A stretch of DNA of 37,170 nt from contig NZ_JBQCFP010000168.1 of the NCBI RefSeq assembly GCF_051958935.1, positions 1 to 37,170 on the forward strand, read 5' to 3'. Source of the stretch: Dokdonella_A sp051958935 (GTDB taxonomy: Bacteria; Pseudomonadota; Gammaproteobacteria; Xanthomonadales; Rhodanobacteraceae). This document shows positions 32,098-37,170 of this stretch, piece after piece (position 1 is the stretch's first letter; each line of letters starts with the position of its first letter). The notes beneath the pieces were generated by a model. The model did no database searches. It was given only the letters and a program-made list of their open reading frames with translations, and was not told where the DNA came from. The translations under genes and the position numbers were made by a program.

Positions 32098-32825
32098 CGG
32101 CCGTCGTCGTGGGCGCATCGAGCGGGTTGGGACGGGTGATCGCGACCGAGCTCGCGCAGCGCGGGCATGCGCTGCTGCTGGTCGCATCGGACGCACGCGA
32201 CATCGAGGCCGTCGGCGCGGACCTGCGAATCCGCTACGGCTCGACCGTGCGCACGCTCGCGCTCGACCTCGCCCGCGAGGCCGATCCTGGCGCGCGCGTT
32301 GCCGCCGCACTGGACGGGCTGCCACCGCTGGAGAGCCTGCTGCTGCCGGCCGGCGTGTCGCGGCCGGACGATGACCTGGGGCTCGATGCATCGCGCATCG
32401 GTGAGCTGCTCGCGATCAACCTGCATGCTCCGCTCGCGATCGTGCACGGGCTGCTGCCTCGCCTGCGCGAGACCCGCGGCGTGGTCGTCGTGTTCAGCAG
32501 TATCGCCGCCGTGCGTGGCCGCAGCCGCAATGTCGTCTACTCGGCCGCGAAGCGCGGCATCGAGTCGCTCGCCGAAAGCCTGCGCCATCGCTACACGCCC
32601 GCGGAACTGCGCGTGCAGGTTTACCGGCTAGGGTTCCTCGCGACCAATCTCACGCACGGCCTCGACCTGCCGACCGCCGCCGCTCCACCGGCTGCCATCG
32701 CGCGCATCGTCGTCGGCCGACTGCAGCGGGGCTCGGGGCTCTGGTACCTGCCGCTTCGCTTCGCGTTGATCGCCGCTGCGGTACGCCTGTTGCCATGGCC
32801 GCTCTTCCGCAGGATGCGCACCTAG
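32094..32825 (+). CDS. Short-chain dehydrogenase similar to DprE2
   Basis: A 243-residue SDR. The nucleotide-binding motif is 'VVGASSGLGRVIATELA' and the active-site pair is in 'VVYSAAKRGIESLAESLRHRY' (Tyr-x-x-x-Lys) with an upstream Ser in 'VVVFSSIAAVRG'. The segment 'LRVQVYRLGFLATNLTHG' replaces the usual 'V..I.PG.V.T', as in DprE2-like reductases. Residues about 210-240 form a hydrophobic membrane-associated end, fitting a lipid-linked substrate. The start is GTG 32094, which overlaps the stop of the DprE1-like gene (GTGA), so the two are translated together. A GGAGG sequence lies at about 32081. Confidence 0.82.
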   Translation: MTAVVVGASSGLGRVIATELAQRGHALLLVASDARDIEAVGADLRIRYGSTVRTLALDLAREADPGARVAAALDGLPPLESLLLPAGVSRPDDDLGLDASRIGELLAINLHAPLAIVHGLLPRLRETRGVVVVFSSIAAVRGRSRNVVYSAAKRGIESLAESLRHRYTPAELRVQVYRLGFLATNLTHGLDLPTAAAPPAAIARIVVGRLQRGSGLWYLPLRFALIAAAVRLLPWPLFRRMRT

Positions 32826-32855
32826 CGCCATGCGCGCCGGTGTCGGGGAGCCTGT

Positions 32856-35800
32856 TCAATCGGGCGTGCGTGCCGGTCGACGCAGGGTCTGGCGCACCCC
32901 GGGAAGCGGTGCGGCGGGAGGGCCACCGAGCTCCGCTGCGACGTCGACGTAGCCGAGGAGCGCTGCGACATCGGCCGCCGTGCGGCCGAATCCATCGACA
33001 AGGTCGAGCGGCGCACCGTGTGATTTGAGCATGCGCACGCAGCCGGACAGGCCGTGCAGGGCGCATGCGTGCAGGGTGCTCACGCCGCGCTTGTCCTGGC
33101 TGTCGGCGCGCGCGCCGCGTTCGAGCAGGACGTCGGCGAGGCGGTAAAGATGCTCCGCGTCGCAACGCGTCCCCGGCTGCGCTCGCGCGCCGAGCAGCAC
33201 GAGCAATGCGTCCTGGCCCGCCTCGTTGCGCGAATCCAGTCGTGCACCGGCGCGCAGCAGCAATGCGAACATCGCCGCGGCGCGCGCGGTATCGCTGCCT
33301 TCGAACGCAGCCTGCGCGGCGACGAGCAAGGGCGTCGTCCCCTGGTCGTCGCGTGCTTCCGGATTCGCGCCCGCTTCGAGCAGGGCGGCCGCGATGCGTT
33401 CATCGCCGTTCGCCGCGGCGAGCATCAACGCGGTGCCGCCACCGGCGATGCGCAGGTCCGGAGCGACACCATGACTGAGCAGCGTGCGGACGATCGACTC
33501 GCGACGCGCAGCTACCGCGGCTCCGAGGCAGTGGATACCGGATTGGGTCGTGTGCTCGACGTCGGCACCGGCGGCGAGCAGTTGCACGAGCAGTGCGGCG
33601 TGCCCGTTACCCGCGGCTCGCACGAGAGCCGTCGCGCCTTGCGCGTCGATGCCATCCACCGGCAGCCCGAGTTCCAGCAGGCGCCGCACCGCTTCGCCGT
33701 CGCCGGCGGCGGCGGCTGCCGGAAGATCGCCGTCGCGCATGCGGCGCAGCGGCAGCGGCCAATCGGTCCAGTTCAGCCAATACGCGAGTTCCGATTCGCC
33801 GCGCGCGAGCGCAAGGCCAAGTACCGTTTCACCGTTCGCATTGGCGATCTCCGGATTCGCGCCGGCCGCGAGCAACGGCTTGAACAACGCAATCGCCGTC
33901 GCAGAGCCCGCGCGTACCGCCGCGTGCAGTGGCGTGTGGCCCTGCGCGTCGCGCGCATTGGGATCCGCGCCGCGCTCGAGCAGCATCGAGACGAGGGCGA
34001 TATCGCCGTGTGCGGCCGCGCGATGCAGCGCGGTCACGCCTCCCGTCGCGAAACCGAACGCATCCGCACCGCGCAGCAACAGGTCGCGAGCAAGTGCGGA
34101 TATCGCGGGCTCGGCGCCGCCCTTCGCGAGCACGCGCGCGAGAAATGCGGCGCCGCCGACCGGCGCACCGGCGCCGACGAGATCGGTGATCGCGGCCGCG
34201 GAGCGAGGCAGCGCGTCCAGCAGGCTGTGCAGCAAGGGCGTGCCGGCGCGCGTGATGGCGTCCCGGTCGAGTCCATGGTTGAGCAGCCACGCCCGTGCGG
34301 CAGCGTGTTCGGGCTCGGCCAGATCGAGATAGAGATCGGCGAGCGCACCCGCGGGCCATTGGCCGACCACGCCGACGAATTCATCGGCCACGTTCCAGTG
34401 CCCGAAGCGCAGCGCGTCGAGCAGATGGTCGGCGTGCGCGGAGGATGCGTCCGCGCGATCGCCGGTAAGGCTGCTCGGCATGGGGTAGGCGGGGTCCAGC
34501 AGTGCCACGATGTGCCAGCGGCCGGCTGCGGCCGCATGATCGAGCGCGCGCTTGCCGTCCGCGCCCACTCGCGCGCGATCGGCGCCGAGTGCGAGCAGCG
34601 CGCGCACGGTGTCTTCGCCCGCGTGGCGGGACTGGCATGCGATCATCAGAGCGGTGCGCTGGCTTGCATCGACGAGGTCGGGAGCCGGCTTGCGCTTGCC
34701 GAGCATGTGGATCACCGCAACGGCCCCCGAACGCGCGGCCTCCATCAATGGCGTCGTGCCGCGCCCGTCCGCCTGGTCGACGCCGGCGCCCGCGGCGAGG
34801 AGCGCTTCGACGATGCGAGCGTGGCCGGCGAGTGCCGCGGTCAGCAACGGAGTGCGATCGAGCGCGCCCCGCGCGTCCGGCCGCGCGCGATGCCTGAGGA
34901 GCAGCTTGACGCCGGTCGGATCGTCGTCGGCGATGCCCGCCGCACAGATCAAGGCCGGCTGCGTGTGATCCACTTCGGGCCTCGCGCCGCGCTCGAGCAG
35001 GAAGGCGGCGGTCTTCCAGTTCGCGCCGACGCAGGCGATGGCGAGCGCCGTGAGGCCCTCGCCGTTGACAGCATCGATGTCGACGCCGGCATCGACGAGC
35101 AGTGCAGCGATGATCGGTTCGACGCATCGCGCGGCATGATGGAGTGGCGTGTTGCCGGCCGCGTCGGCAGTACGCGCGTCGGCGCCGTTCGCGAGCAAGG
35201 TCGTGACGGCCTCGGGACGCCCTTCGTAGCTGTCACGCGTCGCCGCGATCAGCGGGGTGAACCCGCCGTGCGACCGGTTGACATCCACGCCTTTCGCGAT
35301 GAGGGTGCGCAGGAGGCGCTGGTCGGGCAACGTCACGGCGATCATCAGCGGACTGCGCTGGTCGCGATGGTCGACGGCCGGCAATACGTTCGGGTCGGCG
35401 CCGCGTTCGAGCGCGGCGAGTGCGAGACTCGTCTGGGCGGAATGGACCGCACACAGCAGCGTCGCATCGAGCTCCCGGCGCGAGATGCCATCCGGCAATG
35501 CTCCTGGCACGCCGTCGATGGACGCAGGGCCGGGCAAGGCTTCCTGCCGGCGCGCGCTGCGCGCGGCGGCGAGCATGGCACGCAGCGTGCGATTGACGAC
35601 CAGCAGATGCGTGAACGGCACGAGCAGCAAGGCGTAGGTCGCGAGTGCGACGACGCGCACGTCGCCCGAGAGCATTCCGCCGATACCGGACAGCGCGAGT
35701 GCGCCGATCGCGAGTGAAAGCAGGGCCAGGCTCGCCGGCAAGCCGGCCGTGAAGAAGATGTCGTGTTCCCGCGTGACGTGACGGGCGAACGCGAGCGATC

Positions 35801-36257
35801 GTGCAAGCGCAGCGGTCAGCCAGGAGCCGCGCTCTTCGGTATGCGGGTAGGCGTCGTCCCAAAGCAGCGGCAGGGCGAACGCGGGCCAGACACGCCACGG
35901 CGCGAGCAGCGAGGCAACCAGCGCCGCGGACAGCGCCAACGCCGCCTCGAGCGAGCCGTCACGCGCCAGCCACCACGCCGGCGCGACGAGGATCAATGCG
36001 ACGAGTGCAGTGTAGGCCGACAGGGCGACGAAGTAAGTGCTGCCGCGTCGCGCGAGCGCGCGGAGATAAGCACTGTCGAGATCGAATCCCAGGGCGCGAC
36101 ACACCGCGGTCATCGTGATCGCATTGGCGACGAGCAGCAGGACCAGCGAGACGGGGTGTTCGATCAGCGCGGCGACGGCGAAGGTCAACCACGCTGGCAA
36201 CTGCAGCCGCAGCATCGACTTCAACGCGTTGAACCAGTTGATCGCGCGTCTGCGCAT
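32856..36257 (-). CDS. Large membrane-anchored ankyrin-repeat protein
   Basis: A 1133-residue protein. The N-terminus (1-230) has about six membrane segments ('LPAWLTFAVAALIEHPVSLVLL', 'YFVALSAYTALVALILVAPAWW', 'FFTAGLPASLALLSLAIGALAL', 'VVALATYALLLVPFTHLLVV' in parts). From about residue 265 to the end lie some 20 ankyrin repeats with the standard pattern 'G-x-T-P-L-h-x-A-A ... L-L-x-x-G-A-D-x-N', for example 'LERGADPNARDAQGHTPLHAA' and 'AALLEAGANPEARDDQGTTPL'. A few repeats in the middle (about 620-740) are degenerate. Ankyrins bind partner proteins, so this looks like an inner-membrane scaffold with a large cytoplasmic arm. Similar proteins of about 1100 residues occur in Xanthomonas to my memory. 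Partner and role are unknown. Confidence 0.88.
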   Translation of the reverse strand: MRRRAINWFNALKSMLRLQLPAWLTFAVAALIEHPVSLVLLLVANAITMTAVCRALGFDLDSAYLRALARRGSTYFVALSAYTALVALILVAPAWWLARDGSLEAALALSAALVASLLAPWRVWPAFALPLLWDDAYPHTEERGSWLTAALARSLAFARHVTREHDIFFTAGLPASLALLSLAIGALALSGIGGMLSGDVRVVALATYALLLVPFTHLLVVNRTLRAMLAAARSARRQEALPGPASIDGVPGALPDGISRRELDATLLCAVHSAQTSLALAALERGADPNVLPAVDHRDQRSPLMIAVTLPDQRLLRTLIAKGVDVNRSHGGFTPLIAATRDSYEGRPEAVTTLLANGADARTADAAGNTPLHHAARCVEPIIAALLVDAGVDIDAVNGEGLTALAIACVGANWKTAAFLLERGARPEVDHTQPALICAAGIADDDPTGVKLLLRHRARPDARGALDRTPLLTAALAGHARIVEALLAAGAGVDQADGRGTTPLMEAARSGAVAVIHMLGKRKPAPDLVDASQRTALMIACQSRHAGEDTVRALLALGADRARVGADGKRALDHAAAAGRWHIVALLDPAYPMPSSLTGDRADASSAHADHLLDALRFGHWNVADEFVGVVGQWPAGALADLYLDLAEPEHAAARAWLLNHGLDRDAITRAGTPLLHSLLDALPRSAAAITDLVGAGAPVGGAAFLARVLAKGGAEPAISALARDLLLRGADAFGFATGGVTALHRAAAHGDIALVSMLLERGADPNARDAQGHTPLHAAVRAGSATAIALFKPLLAAGANPEIANANGETVLGLALARGESELAYWLNWTDWPLPLRRMRDGDLPAAAAAGDGEAVRRLLELGLPVDGIDAQGATALVRAAGNGHAALLVQLLAAGADVEHTTQSGIHCLGAAVAARRESIVRTLLSHGVAPDLRIAGGGTALMLAAANGDERIAAALLEAGANPEARDDQGTTPLLVAAQAAFEGSDTARAAAMFALLLRAGARLDSRNEAGQDALLVLLGARAQPGTRCDAEHLYRLADVLLERGARADSQDKRGVSTLHACALHGLSGCVRMLKSHGAPLDLVDGFGRTAADVAALLGYVDVAAELGGPPAAPLPGVRQTLRRPARTPD

Positions 36258-36298
36258 CCGTCGCCCTTCTCGCCCACGGCGGCTGCCGCTCGCGGGCG

Positions 36299-36304
36299 AG
36301 TATA
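36299..36304 (-). promoter_or_regulatory. Candidate -10 box for the ankyrin gene
   Basis: TATACT on the minus strand (36304 to 36299), 42 bases before the ATG at 36257. It is the only AT-rich match in the 80-base gap between ycgL and the ankyrin gene. No -35 box is apparent. Confidence 0.35.
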
Positions 36305-36337
36305 TCGATGCGCGCGTACGGCGCCGCTAGGCCGAAG

Positions 36338-36595
36338 TTAAGCAGAGCCCGCTTCGGTCACCAGCGGATTCGGCGGAAACTGCAGGTAGTAGCCCTGCAG
36401 CTCCAGCGCCTCGATGACGCGGGCGGCGTCGGCCTGCGCGAGGCGGCGCGTCGGCGTGAGGTCGAGTTCGAGCACATGCTGCAATGGATCGAGCGAGTCG
36501 CGCAGCGCGGCGGGCAGCTCCGTCCCGCCGTCCTGCTTGCGCAGGTAGACGTAGGTTTCGGCCTTGCGCAAGCTCTTGTAAACGAAACAGCGCAT
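36338..36595 (-). CDS. YcgL domain protein
   Basis: An 85-residue protein: 'MRCFVYKSLRKAETYVYLRKQDG', 'LPAALRDSLDPLQHVLELDLTPTRRLAQAD' (in parts) and 'VIEALELQGYYLQFPPNP', the full set of conserved YcgL segments. The family adopts a small alpha/beta fold and has no proven function. ATG 36595 is preferred to a GTG one codon upstream; it has a clear GGAGG ribosome-binding sequence (7-8 bases upstream). It lies directly downstream of the rRNA operon terminator on the same strand. Confidence 0.93.
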   Translation of the reverse strand: MRCFVYKSLRKAETYVYLRKQDGGTELPAALRDSLDPLQHVLELDLTPTRRLAQADAARVIEALELQGYYLQFPPNPLVTEAGSA

Positions 36596-36651
36596 CACGT
36601 CGCCTCCGGTTTCGGCCCGGACCGCGCGTGGATCGGCGGCCTCCGGAAAGA

Positions 36652-36683
36652 AGAACGCCTCCCCGTTTCCGGGGAGGCGTTCT
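36652..36683 (-). terminator. Terminator of the rRNA operon
   Basis: A 13-bp perfect stem (36652-36664 with 36671-36683) with a six-base loop sits just after the 5S rRNA, followed on the minus strand by a T-rich tail (TCTTTCC). The stem contains the GGGGAGGCG sequence in + orientation. Position and strength fit an intrinsic terminator for the rrn operon; it also separates rrn from ycgL. Confidence 0.8.
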
Positions 36684-36693
36684 GGGTAAAGCC

Positions 36694-36807
36694 CCTGGCG
36701 ATGACCTACTCTTGCATGGCTTAAGCCACACTACCATCGGCGCAGCTGCGTTTCACTTCCGAGTTCGAGATGGGATCGGGTGGTACCACAGCGCTAAGGT
36801 CGCCAGG
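36694..36807 (-). rRNA. rrf: 5S ribosomal RNA
   Basis: About 114 bases on the minus strand, starting CCTGGCGACC and ending GGTCATCGCCAGG, so both ends pair. The conserved internal parts CCCGATCCCATCTCGAAC, TCGGAAGTGAAACG and CGCCGATGGTAGTGTGG are present. It lies about 115 bases downstream of the 23S rRNA 3' end. Boundaries are accurate to a few bases. Confidence 0.95.
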
Positions 36808-36922
36808 GAACTGGTGAGAGTCGCGCACGTTGCGCGGACTCTGCATTGGGACTTGGGACGTATTCAAGCGTTTGGCTGTCGCCGGACCTCGTCGTCGAGG
36901 CAGCGAAGCGTCTTGGAGTTAT

Positions 36923-37170
<248 letters not shown>

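Noticed and set aside
33054..35717. Plus-strand open frame of 887 codons opposite the ankyrin gene
   Set aside because: It lies wholly antisense to a clear ankyrin gene, is Arg/Ala/Gly-rich with no motif, and is the usual antisense frame of GC-rich coding DNA with third-position bias.

Overview
The window is a GC-rich chromosomal segment from a gammaproteobacterium, most likely of the Lysobacterales (Xanthomonadales; a Rhodanobacteraceae- or Xanthomonadaceae-like genome). The placement is inferred from several things: the order lptM-dapF-DUF484-xerC-hslV-hslU, a GspA/GspB pair, DUF1820 and DUF3144 proteins, an HslV with a short propeptide ending FHA before Thr-Thr, intergenic heptanucleotide repeats, and an rrn operon end. 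I see no phage, insertion sequence or CRISPR array. This looks like core and near-core chromosome with a few accessory pieces.

Layout. 1-2517 (+): the 3' end of a GspA/ExeA protein, gspB, and a rhomboid protease. 2656-3987: a DUF1820 gene (+) converging on DUF3144 and a short LepB-type signal peptidase (-). 4047-8281 (-): gpmI (frameshifted), envC and a CtpA-type S41 protease, the gpmI-envC-ctpA cell-envelope cluster. 8393-9049 (+): a secreted protein made of repeats starting V-N-G. 9050-9481 holds no gene but has palindromes and a candidate small RNA with a strong terminator on the minus strand. 9482-10234 (+): a membrane-anchored TPR protein. 10247-13836 (-): two exported peptidases (M1 and S10). 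13972-14748 (-): ubiE. 14860-17315 (+): lemA and a DUF2207 gene carrying an in-frame amber codon. 17322-23237 (-): a long run DUF971, unknown, hslU, hslV, xerC, DUF484, dapF, lptM (transcribed from lptM toward DUF971). 23334-24011 (+): an unknown membrane protein. 24008-24496 (-) and 24742-26226 (+): a GNAT acetyltransferase divergent from an RLAN/ATP-grasp (RimK-like) ligase. 26311-32825 (+): a polytopic GT-C-like membrane protein, a Kef-type antiporter, and a DprE1/DprE2-like oxidase/reductase pair, with one small membrane protein gene on the opposite strand. 32856-36257 (-): a 1133-residue membrane-anchored ankyrin-repeat protein. 36338-36595 (-): YcgL. 36652-37170 (-): the rrn terminator, 5S rRNA and the 3' end of 23S rRNA.

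How genes work together. Much of the window concerns the cell envelope: type II secretion (GspA/GspB), cell-wall hydrolysis control (EnvC, CtpA), meso-diaminopimelate synthesis (DapF), LPS transporter maturation (LptM), secreted peptidases, and possibly polyprenyl-phosphate sugar epimerisation (the DprE1/E2-like pair) that could feed a GT-C glycosyltransferase. The HslVU protease and the XerC recombinase are housekeeping. Two conserved genes (gpmI and the DUF2207 gene) each carry one single-base lesion; these are either real inactivations or sequence errors.

The most interesting leads are the candidate sRNA at 9274-9410, the GNAT plus RLAN-ATP-grasp pair, the DprE1/E2-like pair near a GT-C protein, the V-N-G repeat protein, and heptanucleotide repeats that begin exactly at the stop codons of both hslV and hslU.
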